NCBI GenBank assembly: GCA_025617745.1
Contig: CM046870.1
Coordinates: forward strand, 28,539,927-28,603,926
Length of the DNA stretch: 64,000 bases
Direction of reading: 5' to 3'
Origin: Heliocidaris erythrogramma
Taxonomy: Eukaryota > Echinodermata > Echinoidea > Camarodonta > Echinometridae
The translations under genes were made by a program, and so were the position numbers. Below are positions 1-11,203 of the stretch, piece by piece. The notes under the pieces were generated by a model. It ran no database searches. It saw nothing but the letters and a program-made list of their open reading frames with translations, and had not been told where the DNA came from. Within the stretch, counting starts at the first letter, position 1. Each line of letters starts with the position of its first letter.

Positions 1-159
1 AAACTGAGAATTAAAAACAGGCACAATGAAAACGATGATATGAGTCAGGGTTGAAGTTTGGAATTCGATTAGTAAAACAAATTAAATTGCGGAGCAGTTG
101 TTGCTCAAACAGGTGTCGCATAACCGTAATTGCGTATTAAAGGCCCCCAGTTTTATACT

Positions 160-502
160 GGCACCGTCTATTCGTGGTCTAGTGGATACGTCACCGGACT
201 GAGGATGACATGGTTCGCGGTTCGAGTCCTGCCGCGGCACTAGTGTTCTTTGGCAAGACATTAATCTACATTTGCCACTCTCCACCCATATGTTAAATGG
301 GCAGCCGGTAGGATGCGAATGTCATGATGACTGGAATGGTACATGTACGCCTGTAAAATGGCCGCCAGATTGGAATGCTTCTTTATGGAGTGGAGAATAG
401 GCGCTAGAAGTACAGAAGTACGGGATAATAATACACTGTAAAGCGCTTTGATCAGTTATTAACTGGAAAGGCGCCATATAAATGCAGGTATTATTATTAT
501 TA
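160..502 (+). mobile_element. tRNA-derived SINE, copy 1
   Basis: A tRNA-like head with an A-box-like GGTCTAGTGGATA (173-190) and a perfect B-box GGTTCGAGTCC (about 219-229) is followed by an unrelated body, then the tail AAAGCGCTTTGATC ... AAGGCGCCATATAAATG and a short (TAT)n run. The head does not fold as a functional tRNA because the acceptor strands do not match. The tail resembles the 3' end of the CR1/L2-like LINE at 54.7 kb, which would explain how the SINE is mobilised. The 5' edge is uncertain by some 20 bp. Confidence 0.75.
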
Positions 503-579
503 CACATTATAATTATATATGTTAAGCTTATATTTCCCTGCTTGCATATAATATATTTTTCTTCAATAGAGGACCATAC

Positions 580-687
580 CTTCACTTGTATCTTCCTGGA
601 CTTCAACGACTTGTGGTTCACCTGATTCAGCTGAAATAACCACCGGTTCTCTTTCTCTAGGTGCACTTACTACCTCAGCATCTCCAA
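580..687 (-). CDS. Exon 12 (last visible): acidic repeat exon, type A
   Basis: A 108-bp phase 1-1 exon (ATTTACAG acceptor, G|GTATGG donor) encoding VGDAEVVSAPREREPVVISA, then ESGEPQVVEVQEDTSEG. It is the near-identical partner of exon 10. It keeps an open phase-1 donor and no stop, so more exons must follow beyond the left edge. The adjoining intron contains a tRNA-derived SINE only about 80 bp past the donor. Confidence 0.7.
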
Positions 688-1344
688 CTGTAAATAAATT
701 AGCACTGCAAATAAACTACCACTAAATAACCATCGTATTTACATTGTTGACTATTACCCCAACGAGTGACGTTCCACCACGTATTATTTCACAAATTGGG
801 CATTTTATCAGATATTATCCTTAGAAACCTAAACTTTTCACTGTTTGAAATAATAACACTTAATTTCCCAACAATAACATATAGTACAGCATTCTCGCAA
901 AGTTACAATAAAGAAATCAGTTTGTATGATGTATAGGCTACAATATGTTATTTTTTCATCTTGCTGTTCATAAGTGAATATCGAAACAGTATCCAGTAAC
1001 AAATAAAATGAGAGTTATCCATACTTGTCTGCTTGTACACTGAGTTTTTACAAATGAAGCATAATCATATATAAAGTATATATTCAAACCCTTCTCGGTT
1101 TATTTTCGCAACCCTTCTTCGTGTTAAATTTGTAGTCGGGATATTCTCTGGAACAACCAAATTGTTCATTATAGCTTGTATTAAACAAAATAAGTGAACT
1201 TAACCCCCCTGATAAGAAATGTTAAGTGTTGAATACCAAACATTAATATTACAGCATTTTCCCGAAAAAGAGAACGCAAAGTGAAGTCAATATCTTTCAG
1301 GATAAAATAGAAGATAAGGATTTATCATACAATGTAAGTATTAC

Positions 1345-1461
1345 CCTCCTGACTGGATGTGTCTTCAGTTTCAACTTGATTTCCTGGGTTTTCATTGACT
1401 TCAATGACGTTATCTCCATCCGGGATAACCTCCACGCTTCCTGAATCGTCACTGCTTACAA
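1345..1461 (-). CDS. Exon 11: acidic repeat exon, type B
   Basis: A 117-bp phase 1-1 exon (TTATGCAG acceptor, G|GTAATA donor) encoding VVSSDDSGSVEVIPDGDNVI, then EVNENPGNQVETEDTSSQEG. It combines features of both other type B exons: PGN(Q/E)VET as at 12.5 kb and GDN-x-I-E-V as at 8.3 kb. That supports a common origin of all three. It lies between the two near-identical type A exons 10 and 12, so the alternation B-A-B-A-B-A continues to the window edge. Confidence 0.7.
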
Positions 1462-1529
1462 CTGCATAAACAAAATATTTATTAACCTAATGATACTTCC
1501 GTGTCTTCAAATTTAGGTACTCAGATACC

Positions 1530-2262
1530 TTTTAAAGAATACCAAGAATATCAATTATGGAGTACCACAAGGATCTATTTTAGGTCCGCTACTGTTTTTA
1601 ATGTATATCAATGATATCGTTAATGCATCACCTTTATTACAGTTAATTCTTTTTGCTGATGATACTACAATTACTAATGCACATTCTAATATGAAATCGC
1701 TTTTTGACACATTAAATACTGAATTGCCTAAAATATCATCTTGGTTTAAATGTAATAGATTGTCACTTAATGTAAAAAAAAACAATTTCTTTCATTTTAA
1801 AAGATGGAAGTCGCATTTTTATTTTATTGATATTAAAATTGATGGTAAAAGTATTGAAGAAAATTAAATTTTTAGGTGTCGTATTTCTATTTCCCGTTGT
1901 GTAGGAATTCTTTTAAAACTTAAACAATGTCTACCCTTACAGGTATTAATTATTATATATAATACTATATTGATGCCACATATTACATATTGTAATATTG
2001 TTTAGGGATAATTTAAATAAAAAATAGTTACATCCTTTTATTGCAAAAGAAAGCTATTCGCTTATGTGCAGGTGGTGGATTTTATGATCATGCAGACCCA
2101 TTGTTTTATCGATTCAATACGTTGAAAATTGACGATATTCATACTTTTTAGGTATATTTCACGCATGATTACGAACTTGAAATAATTACAAATTCCAATA
2201 TTTTACCAAATGATTTTATTTATATCACATTCACAGTTTTGTATTATCAAAAATTAAAATGA
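1530..2262 (+). mobile_element. LINE fragment (CR1/Jockey-type reverse transcriptase)
   Basis: The plus strand encodes YGVPQGSILGPLLFLMYIND, then LFADDTTITNAHSN and LPKISSWFKCNRLSLNVKK. These are RT palm motifs of CR1/Jockey-type non-LTR elements, including the catalytic A-D-D. Past an early stop near 1865 the reading resumes with KFLGVVF and later VLIIIYNTILMPHITYCNIV in another frame. The endonuclease and the first half of the RT are absent (5' truncation), and several frame breaks show it is dead. It sits between exon 11 and the second copy of the duplicated segment. Confidence 0.8.
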
Positions 2263-2430
2263 ATTACGAAAAAACTGAGAATTAAAAACAGGCACAATGA
2301 AAACGATGATATGAGTCAGGGTTGAAGTTTGGAATTCGATTAGTAAAACAAATTAAATTGCGGAGCAGTTGTTGCTCAAACAGGTGTCGCATAACCGTAA
2401 TTGCGTATTAAAGGCCCCCAGTTTTATACT

Positions 2431-2782
2431 GGCACCGTCTATTCGTGGTCTAGTGGATACGTCACCGGACTGAGGATGACATGGTTCGCGGTTCGAGTCC
2501 TGCCGCGGCACTAGTGTTCTTTGGCAAGACATTAATCTACATTTGCCACTCTCCACCCATATGTTAAATGGGCAGCCGGTAGGATGCGAATGTCATGATG
2601 ACTGGAATGGTACATGTACGCCTGTAAAATGGCCGCCAGATTGGAATGCTTCTTTATGGAGTGGAGAATAGGCGCTAGAAGTACAGAAGTACGGGATAAT
2701 AATACACTGTAAAGCGCTTTGATCAGTTATTAACTGGAAAGGCGCCATATAAATGCAGGTATTATTATTATTATTATTATTA
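2431..2782 (+). mobile_element. tRNA-derived SINE, copy 2
   Basis: Same element as at 160-502, carried along by the segmental duplication rather than inserted independently: the flanks on both sides are duplicated too. It has a longer (TAT)n tail. Confidence 0.75.
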
Positions 2783-2859
2783 CACATTATAATTATATAT
2801 GTTAAGCTTATATTTCCCTGCTTGCATATAATATATTTTTCTTCAATAGAGGACCATAC

Positions 2860-2967
2860 CTTCACTTGAATCTTCCTGGACTTCAACGACTTGTGGTTCA
2901 CCTGATTCAGCTGAAATAACCACCGGTTCTCTTTCTCTAGGTGCACTTACTACCTCAGCATCTCCAA
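2860..2967 (-). CDS. Exon 10: acidic repeat exon, type A (duplicate copy)
   Basis: A 108-bp phase 1-1 exon (CTTTGCAG acceptor, G|GTATGG donor) encoding VGDAEVVSAPREREPVVISA, then ESGEPQVVEVQEDSSEG. It differs from exon 12 at 0.6 kb by a single base, which changes one Thr to Ser near the end. The near identity extends into the 3' flanking intron, including a SINE, but falls off sharply on the 5' side of the exon. So this exon and exon 12 were duplicated or homogenised very recently compared with the other type A exon. Confidence 0.7.
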
Positions 2968-3429
2968 CTGCAAAGAAGTTAGCATCGCAAATAAACTACA
3001 AATTAATAAACATCGTATTCACATTGTCAACGAGTGATGTTCCACCATGTATTATTGGGCACTTTATCACATATTATCCTTGGAAACCTAATTTATTCAC
3101 TGCTTGAAATAATAATAGTTAATTTCCCAACAATTACATACAGTACGGCATTATCTCAAAGTTACAATTAAGAAGGAAGTTTGGATGTTGCATATGCTAA
3201 ATATTATATTTTTGTCATCTTGCTGTAATGCCGTTCATGAGTGGAATATCGAAACAGTATCCAGTAACACATGAAATGAAAGTTATTCATACTTGTACAC
3301 TGAGTTTTGACCAAAGAAGCATAATCATAATTATATAAAGTATATATTCAAACCCTTCTCGGTTTTATTTTCGTGTTTAATTTGTACTCGGGATATTCTT
3401 TCGAGCAACCAAATTGTTAACAATTTAAA

Positions 3430-3870
3430 ACATTTCTTTTCAGTGGGGTTAAATTTGGTGAGTCGATTGTGACATGCTTGTGGACAACTCTCCCGTTTGT
3501 CGAACACAAAAATATCATTAATTTGCGGTTTTCTCCGAAGCGCCTTTACCCTCGGGGCAGTACTCAAAATATATTGGATATAGCATATTGTTATAGGTCC
3601 TCATGAAAGAAAAAATCATGAGTAATACATTTTGAATTTTTTTTTAGCCATTTTGTGTGTTGGAGCGAATGGGGGACAGGTGTCCGCAACTACATCACAG
3701 TGATATTACCTATTCGGCCAATTTGAAATTCCCATATGTATAGTGATTACAACTTTAAAAAAATCATAACTTTCTTATTGTTTGTCCGATTTCGTTCAAA
3801 CTTTCACCAATCTGATTCTCTAATTCTTATTCAAGGGGAGACGTTGCCTCGCCTAATATATTTTATATAT
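3430..3870. repeat. Partial copy of a foldback element (inverted relative to 8.8-9.2 kb)
   Basis: The reverse complement of this stretch matches about 8810-9215: shared blocks include AAACCGCAA, TTTGAGTA, GAACGAAATCGGACAA and TTGGCCGAAT. It is one arm plus the centre of the element described at 8.8-9.4 kb. The LINE at 4.9-8.1 kb lies between the two inverted copies. Confidence 0.6.
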
Positions 3871-3894
3871 AATGAGTAAATAAGCAAAATTAAT

Positions 3895-4086
3895 ATAACA
3901 CAATAAAAACTACTTTCGAAAAATAAACTCAAGACAATTTCAATAGCCCTGTCTATCACCTTTAGAAATGTGCGAACATTACAATGGTGTATTACATAAT
4001 CCGAACCTTATTTCTATGGGCAGTACAATAGGCCTTTGAAATTGCCCTTGAGTTTATTTTTCGAAAATAGTTCTTATCGTGTTATA
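3895..4086. mobile_element. Small foldback (MITE-like) hairpin element, unedited copy
   Basis: Two arms of about 50 bp (3897-3945 and 4030-4085) are near-perfect inverted repeats; the shared core is TTTCGAAAAATAAACTCAAG. A loop of about 85 bp separates them. A half copy in reverse orientation lies at about 4380-4500, and a more diverged one at 53575-53700. The copy at 40735-40930 differs from this one mostly by A-to-G changes. No protein. Confidence 0.7.
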
Positions 4087-4869
4087 TGCATTATTTCTAA
4101 ATAATATCTCGATTTCAAAATAGTTTCGAATGTTGAGCGTTTATAACTAAGATCAAGAGTAAATCATATAATGTCGTATGTATCTTTGTTGACACTTAAA
4201 TTGCAGTTGAAAATCGTTTCAAATTTTTACATGCTATTATTATAGTCTAATAACAGTCCATTGTCGTTTCTAAATATTTGGGATTCAAAAAGCTTTTTTC
4301 CATGGCCAAAAGGCAAGGTTTGGTTTGATTGCGAAGACTGTCAAATAATTTCATGATCCTTATGTATTGCCTGTAGAAAGAATGTTCGGATTACGTAATA
4401 GGTCAATAATGTTCGCACATTTCAAAAGGTGATGGACGAAGCTACTGAAATTCTCTAAGGTTAATTTCTCGAAAGTATTTGCGATCGTGTTATTAAAAAA
4501 ATATAAGGTATTGTTCAACTCAAATTCTCATCAGAATATTTAGGCCAACTTTTCATAAATGGAAATTACTCATACTGCACATTCTCCTATTTATCGACAT
4601 ATGTATTTCCGTATTATGTTAAATGTCTATGTTTCACATCAAAACTTCAGTATATTTTCTATGTAATTCATACGTTTTGATATATATGTTAGTTTTTTGT
4701 TCTTCAAATTTGTATTCGTAAAGAATAAGGACAATTATTATCTTCATATAGCCTCCTACAACAGTAACGCAAAGAGGACTTGTCTCACATGGCCAATACC
4801 TATTAATTGTAATTATATTACTGAGTCTGAGTTTTTTTTACTGATGTCCAGGATCACCCTGACAGTCAG
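4087..4869. other. Intron, no gene; half copy of the hairpin element at 4380-4500
   Basis: AT-rich sequence without coding signal apart from the inverted half copy of the foldback element. The LINE body starts near the right edge. Confidence 0.5.
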
Positions 4870-7800
4870 GTAATTACTCTTATTCACATGAATGTTCGTA
4901 GCATATGCAAGAATTTTGAAAATTTTAATGTTTTTTTTAATCAACTCAACACTGCCTTCCCCATTTTAGGTATCACTGAAACTTGGTTTTCTCCTGACAC
5001 TCTCACAAGTTTGTATGACATTCCTGGCTTTAGTTTAATTACTAATAACAGGGATACAAAAAGAGGTGGTGGAGTAGCTTTTTATGTTCCATCTAAACTT
5101 GATTTTGAGATATGCCCAAATCTTACTATTATGAATGAGAGTTTAGAAACTTTATTTGTTGAGTTGTTATTGCCAGGTATAAGAAATGTTGTTTTTTTTA
5201 ACAGATGCAAACAATTCTATCCAATCATTTACTGAATAATAAATCTGTTTTTTTTAATGGGTGATTTGAATGTTAACCTGCTTAATTGTGATTTTGATAA
5301 GGTCGATGAACTTGTGAATTTGTTTATTTCATCATCTTTTGCTCCACTGGTCACTAAACCAACAAGAATAAAAACACATCTGCCACCCTTATTGATAATA
5401 TTTTCTGTAATGTACAACCTTTATTAGATTCTGGTATAGTAATTTCTGATCTCTCAGACCATTTTCCTGTATATTGTAGTGTCCATTTATGAAGGCTCCA
5501 AATAAACAGTCTCGTGTGAATAGCCCTGAATATTGCTAAGTTAAAGGACGTCTTAATAACAACTGAATGGAGTGATGTACTATCAGATCAGGATGTCGAT
5601 AGTTCCTTTAATAAATTCTTTGATAAATTTATGCTCTTGTATGATGAAAATTCCCTTTCGGCTTGTTGGCCATTCTAGTCGGAATAAGAATGCGCCGAAA
5701 ATTCCATGGATTACGCATTCTTTGTTAAAATCAATTAATAAGAAAAATAAGCTTTTTTATAAATATAAAGTGAGGAAATGTGAAAGTTCGCGAAGGAAAT
5801 ATTCCAGTTATAGGGATGTTCTTACATCCGTCTTGCGCACTGCTAAACGAGGTTATTATTATAATCTATTGATAGCTCATGTAATGATATTAAGGGAACG
5901 TGGAAGGCTATAAACAGCTTGTTTTAAGGGAAGCCAAAAAGCCTGGGTATAAAAGATTTGGAGATTGATAGTTATTTGATTACTGATAAATATTGCTGAG
6001 AAATTAAATATTTATTTTTTGTAATATTGGACCGAATTTGTCAAGTGGAATACCCGATTGTCAAAAACAATTTCATAATTATCTTAAGAAGCCAAACAAT
6101 CAAAGTATATTTTTAACACCCATAAACAAGAAGGAACTTTTAGATTTAATTTATGCCTTAAAGAAAGGAAAAGGCCCTTGATGCGATAATATTCGGAATG
6201 ATTTAATTAAGGATGTAGCTGAAGGTATCTTGAAACCTCTTGTAAACATTTTTAATCTGTCTATTTTTAATGGGGTTGTGCCTTTGAAGAAGAAAATTGC
6301 AAAAGTTGTGCCTGTCTTTAAAAAAAGGGATGCAAAATTAATAACTAATTATCGCCCTATTTCTTTATTAACATCTTTTTCTAAGCTTTTAGAAAAGCTT
6401 GTATACTTACGGACAGTAAAGTTTTTGAGTAATGTGTTTTCACAATTTCAAATTGGCTTCAGAGAAAACCATACTACTAGCCATGCTATTCTACACTTTG
6501 ATAAAATCGCGAATGCTCTTGATAACCAAATGCACACAATTGCATTTTTTTTTTTGATTATTCAAAGGCTTTTGATACTGTAGACCATAATATTTGCTCA
6601 GCAAACTGGAACATTATGGAATCAGAGGCACAGCCCTTAATTGGTTTAAAAGTTACTTGGCTGACAGGAAGCAGTTTGTTTCTGTAAATGGTACATATTC
6701 AGATTTATATGATGTAATATGTGGTGTTCCTCAGGGATCACTTTTAGGACCTCTATTATTCATTTTGTAAATTAATGATTTCCAGCATTCATCTGATGTT
6801 TTATCTGTTATATTGTTTGCAGATGAATCTAACATATTTTTCTCTCATAAAGATCCGCAAACTCTCCTGAATACTGTCAACACTGAGTTGCACAAAAATA
6901 ACGGCATGGATTCATGCAAACAAACTGTCCCTTAATCGTAGGAAAACTAACTACATGCTATTTAGTAATTCAATCGCAACCCTGCCAGGTGACATCTCTT
7001 TCGATAGTGTATTGATAGATAGGGTAGTGTCAACCAAGTTTCTAGGGCTTTATATTGATGAGAATTTAAATTGGAAAACTCATATTAATAATTTATGCAA
7101 GTTGTTCTCAAAGAATACGGGTGTGCTCAATAGGCTTAAATTGTACCTCTCAACATGTATTATAAAGATTCTTTATTCAACCCTTATTTTACCTTATGTT
7201 ATTTATGGTATCCCTGAATGGGGAAACTCTCTCAAGACACAATTAAATAAATTATATTTGGTTCAAAAGAGAGCTATAAGAGCTGTTTGCAATACTGGCT
7301 TTCGAGCCCATACGTCCCCTCTTTTTTATGAACATAATATTTTGAAGCTAGAAGATGTTTATCTTCTCCAATTAGGGTCACTCATGTATAATTTTCATAC
7401 AGGAATTTTGCCCCTGACATTAACCAAATTGTTTCACCGGAACAACTAAATTCATAATTATTATTCAACAAGAAATGCTACTGCTCTTCATATCCCCCAA
7501 GGAAGTGCAATGTGTGCACAGAAAACACTGATCTGTACAGGACAAAAGTTATGGAATTCTTTGAACTCTACTGTAACCAGTTCTGTCAGTATTTCTGTCT
7601 TTAAGCGAAAAATGAAAGTTTATCTTTTGAATAAATACCTTTATGACAATTAGAATTATGTTTTAGCGGTAGTTGATGCTAGCAATGTATTATGCAATAT
7701 GACTTTATCTACAAAATGTTCTTTCTTAATTTCATGCTCCCCTCTCTCTATCTTCGCCTCCAACCTTTAACCTATCCATTTTTTGTGTAAATAGTTTATT

Positions 7801-8119
7801 TTCTATAACTTTACAATTTGTTTGGTTAGCACAGTATTAGACAGTTTCCAGATTAGCTGGAATCAAGTTGTGTTTACCACTCATTGTTTACAAACATTGT
7901 TATATTTTGTTTTAATATTGAGGGACCTAATTTACAAGCCCAGCTTTTAAAGGTCTCCTCGTCTTCCTCATTATTATATTACTTTAGTTCGTTTAACATT
8001 ATTTGATATATTACTTTAGTTTGTTAACTTTATTTGATATGTTTGCTTTTGTAATTGGTATGTTACGAATATATGTTGATTTTGTAAAGCAAAGGAAGAT
8101 CAATAAATTCATTCATTCA
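4870..8119 (+). mobile_element. Broken CR1/Jockey-type LINE (endonuclease + RT)
   Basis: Endonuclease motifs come first: MNVRSICKNFENFNVFFNQL, GITETWF (catalytic Glu) and KRGGGVAFY from about 4888, a GDLNVNL block near 5263, and SDHFPVY near 5455. RT follows: TNYRPISLLTSFSKLLEKL at 6340, [13 protein letters not shown] around 6555, [13 protein letters not shown] near 6725 and LFADESNIFF near 6815. The usual second catalytic Asp of the A-D-D box reads Glu here. A C-terminal part (6955-7449) keeps 164 open codons with KFLGLYIDENLNWKTHINNL. At least six frameshifts or stops separate these pieces, so it cannot encode an active protein. The 3' end is (ATTC)n-like at about 8100-8119. It is antisense to the host gene, in the intron between exons 9 and 10. 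Confidence 0.88.
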
Positions 8120-8327
8120 ATACTGTCTTTGTTTTAAGTTCTCTTGTTTCATTTTTCATAATTCAATACAGGATAACTGATACTCATATCTAATTGTCTT
8201 TTATGAATGTGAATATTAAATATATGTTTGTCACGTCTGTTTGTACATTTTAGAAATGAAATGAATAAATTTTTAAAAAATGAACTCCGGACGTAATTAT
8301 CAGAAAATATTTAAAAAAATGTTTTAC

Positions 8328-8441
8328 CCTCGTCAGATGTCTCTAAAACATCTACTTGATTTCCAGAGGTTTCCTGGACTTCAATTTGGTTATCTCCATT
8401 CTCGATGACCTGTCCGCTCTCTGTATCTTCACTGATTACGA
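8328..8441 (-). CDS. Exon 9: acidic repeat exon, type B
   Basis: A 114-bp phase 1-1 exon (TTGGCAG acceptor, G|GTAAAA donor). It encodes VVISEDTESGQVIENGDNQI, then EVQETSGNQVDVLETSDEG. It matches the type B exon at 1.4 kb through VV-S, the (E/D)GDN-x-I-E-V block, GNQV and the E-T-S ending. The LINE at 4.9-8.1 kb sits in the intron immediately downstream, inserted between this exon and exon 10. No known domain. Confidence 0.68.
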
Positions 8442-8799
8442 CTGCCAAAAGGGATAAATTAAAAGGAGAAGATTATTATTTAAAACTCATAAAATTATCA
8501 AAACGAAAGACATGTTCGACTTTCCCAATATAAGTTCCCGTAACATACCACAAAGTAAATGTAGACCCACTGTCACGTTTAGAAATGTATATCCCTATGT
8601 GTTTCTTTTCATTTGTTATTGATATACCCAAATTTTGATGGATATTTCGTTCTAGTCCCTCTCCCAGAATACTGAGTAGTTCCTTTATTAAAGTAAAGAA
8701 AAGGAACATTTTTATGAACATTGATGGGAATCCCCTTATGCTCGAATGACTTGGCTCTGTCGAGAGCAGCAATGAAAGTGAAATTCAACTTTAACGGCA

Positions 8800-9375
8800 A
8801 GTTGCCCTGAGATAAAGCTGAAAAAAATCAGAGAAGCAAACTGGTGAAAGTTTGAACGAAATCGGACAAGCAAGAAGAAAGTTAAGATTTTTTTAAAGGT
8901 AGTAATCCCTATGCATAAAAAAATTATAGGAATTTCAAATTGGCCGAATCGGTACGGTGATGTAGCGGCGAACACCTTTCGCATTCGCTCCAACACACAT
9001 TAATGATTAAAATGTCGATTCATCCAAATGTATAACTGAGGAGGATTTTTTTTTCTTTTTGGACGAACGATAACACTATGCTATATCTACAATATATTTT
9101 GAGTAATGCCACGAGGGAAAGGGCGCTTAGGAGAAAACCGCAATTTAGTGATATTTTGGTGTATGACAAATGGGAAGGTTGGCCGTGAACACGTCACAAT
9201 CGATTCACCCAATTGCCAATTTGAGATTCGCGTAGATGTAGTGATCTCATTTTTCGAAAGGTCATAACATTCATATTCTTTGTCCAATTTCTTTGAAACT
9301 TTCAACATCCTGTTTATCTTATTTTTCTACTTTCACACAAATCAGACTTTTACAAAGGATGGATTGCCCTTAAGG
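8800..9375. mobile_element. Foldback element
   Basis: The left arm (about 8800-8990) and right arm (about 9180-9375) are diverged inverted repeats: TTGAACGAAATCGGACAA-like and TTGCCCT-like blocks occur in both in opposite directions. The centre (9090-9180) is shared with the copy at 3.43-3.6 kb. The overlapping short open frames on both strands are a by-product of the palindrome. Edges are approximate. Confidence 0.55.
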
Positions 9376-9512
9376 AACATAAAACATAAAACAAACTCAA
9401 GACCTCTGACAAAAATCAAAAGCAAACGAAGAATGATAAGTACTTCGCATGGAAGAACACACAATTCCTAAAAGTATTGGAAACCGTCGGCTAGAAAAAT
9501 CAAGAAGCAAGA

Positions 9513-10498
9513 GGCTTTTGCTAAACAGTCGGGTAACGTCGCGTCGCGTTGGTAGAAATTTTCGAACATTTTTCAGGAAGGTGTCTTCAAAGGGGACAAA
9601 TTGAAAAAGAGTCCATCTCGGTATGATTTTTCCCGTTTTCAGGCTAAAAACGACAAACAAGGGAATAAAGAAAACAATAGAAGGATAATGCAAAGAAAAG
9701 CATGAACTATAAAGAGAGAATAGAAGGGTAGGAAGGATGGAAGAAAATATGATGAAAGGAAACAAAGAATACAACAAAAGGAAAGTTGGAAAGTAAAAAT
9801 AAGTGGATAAAAACAAAGAATAACAAAGAAAGATAGAGACATAAATGATAGAAGGATAAAGATATTAAGAGTAACATAAGGAAAGATAGAAGAGAAGATG
9901 ATAATTTGAATAAAGGAATAACATAACGAAAGAAAAGATGAAAGGAAAACAAAATGACAGGATAAAAGCAAAGAATGTTTTAAGGAAAGTAAGTAAAGAT
10001 GGGAAGCAGAAAATGATTTTTAAAAGAATAATATGAAAGATAGAGAGAGAAATGATAGGATAAAAAAAGTTTAACTTATATAAAGAAAGACAGAGAGACA
10101 AATGATAGAAGGATAAAGATTAACGTGAGGAAGGTGGGGGAGAAAATGATAACAGGAAACAAAGAATATCATAACGAGAGGAAGGATGGAAAGATAATTG
10201 ATAGAAGGATAAAAGCAAGAAATGACAAAGCGAGAGATAGAGAGAAAAATGATAAAAAGATAAATATAAACATGAAGAAAGGTGGAAGAGAAGATGATAA
10301 AAGGGAACAAAGAATAACAAAGTGAAGATGGAACTTGTTTTCTTTATTCCCTTGTTTGTCGTTTTTAGCCTGAAAACGGGAAAAATCATACTGAGATGGA
10401 CTCTTTTTCAATTTGTCCCCTTGAAGACACCTTCCTGAAAAATGTTCGAAAATTTCTACCAACGCGACGCGACGTTACCCGACTGTTTAGCAAAAGCC
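9513..10498. repeat. Long near-perfect inverted repeat around a purine-rich tract
   Basis: Left arm 9513-9675 and right arm 10337-10498 are inverted copies of about 163 bp with only about one substitution and one single-base indel between them. Both contain GGGTAACGTCGCGTCGCGTT. The 660-bp centre is built almost only of A and G on the plus strand (GAAA, GGAA, GATA units). Open frames inside it are rich in Ser/Phe/Leu on one strand and Lys/Glu/Arg on the other, and are low-complexity artefacts. No transposase. Lies in the intron between exons 8 and 9. Confidence 0.9.
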
Positions 10499-10833
10499 AA
10501 GCAAGAAGTAGACCAATAATTACATGAAGGAGAATTATAGGCAAATACCTAAAAGACGGAAATACATCATGGGGTCCAGCAAAGTCAAATAGCCTTAGAA
10601 CATGTAAAAAGAACGCAGAGGACGAAACTTGCGGATCTTTGTCCTCCCGAGGACGGAACAACCTACGGTCTAAGTGTGAAAATGATGTACCAATTTTAAG
10701 GACATGGTGACACGTTACAAATAGTCGTTGAATTGATTGCCTCTCATATGACATCGAAATGGCGAAATGATAAAAATATCAAGAAAAATGTTGGCAAGTT
10801 AAAAACAAGATCAACAACGATCTTAGATCTTAC

Positions 10834-10941
10834 CTTCACCGGAATCTCTCTCGATATCGACTATTTGTGTATCACTTGGTTCAACGAGAACTACTTCTGG
10901 GCCTCTTCTTCTAGGTTCTTCTACTTCCTCAGCGTTTCCAA
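10834..10941 (-). CDS. Exon 8: acidic repeat exon, type A
   Basis: A 108-bp phase 1-1 exon (ATTTTCAG acceptor, G|GTAAGA donor) encoding VGNAEEVEEPRRRGPEVVLV, then EPSDTQIVDIERDSGEG. It shares VG(D/N)AE at the start, a basic cluster after a Pro in the middle and an (E/R)DSGEG-like end with the type A exons at 2.9 and 0.6 kb, and is exactly as long as they are. Divergence from them is high, so this is an older duplicate. Function unknown; the alternation of acidic and arginine-rich segments is the only feature that stands out. Confidence 0.65.
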
Positions 10942-11203
10942 CTGAAAATGATTACGTAACATTGGTCCACAATAAAAATAATAATGTACTACTACATTAC
11001 TACTACATGTATATACTACTACCACTACTACCACTATTACTTATTATTATTATAATCATGACAACAATAATAATTATGATGATAATAATTATGATGATAA
11101 TAATTATGATAATTATGTCAATAAGTACAATAATCATAATCATAATGATACTAGGGGTGTCGACCCGTGTTCAGGGTTCCGGGGGGGGGGGGTGACCGGC
11201 GAT
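10942..11203. repeat. ATA/ATG-rich microsatellite and poly-G tract
   Basis: TACTAC/ATTATT triplet runs at 10985-11145 change into a G run of about 12 at 11181-11192, followed at once by the TIR element at 11204. No gene. Confidence 0.6.

Larger units (their letters stand above)
1..1170. repeat. Duplicated segment, copy 1 (partner 2272-3420)
   Basis: Positions 2-690 match 2273-2970 almost perfectly: one substitution in the exon and an extra run of TAT units in the SINE tail are the main differences I see. From 690 to about 1170 the match to 2970-3420 continues, but with many substitutions and small indels. The duplicated unit contains a SINE and a type A exon. The start of the duplication may lie left of the window. 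Confidence 0.85.
2272..3420. repeat. Duplicated segment, copy 2
   Basis: Direct repeat of 1-1170, offset 2271 bp over the identical part. The left edge follows directly on a truncated LINE fragment that ends near 2262. Identity drops abruptly just 5' of the exon acceptor (about 2970). Confidence 0.85.

Noticed and set aside
165-245. tRNA gene (A box and B box present, also at 2436-2516)
   Set aside because: Acceptor strands do not pair, and the sequence runs into a SINE body with a LINE-like tail.
9397-10462. Many overlapping Phe/Ser/Leu-rich open frames
   Set aside because: Low-complexity translation of a purine tract and its inverted-repeat arms; no domain, on either strand.
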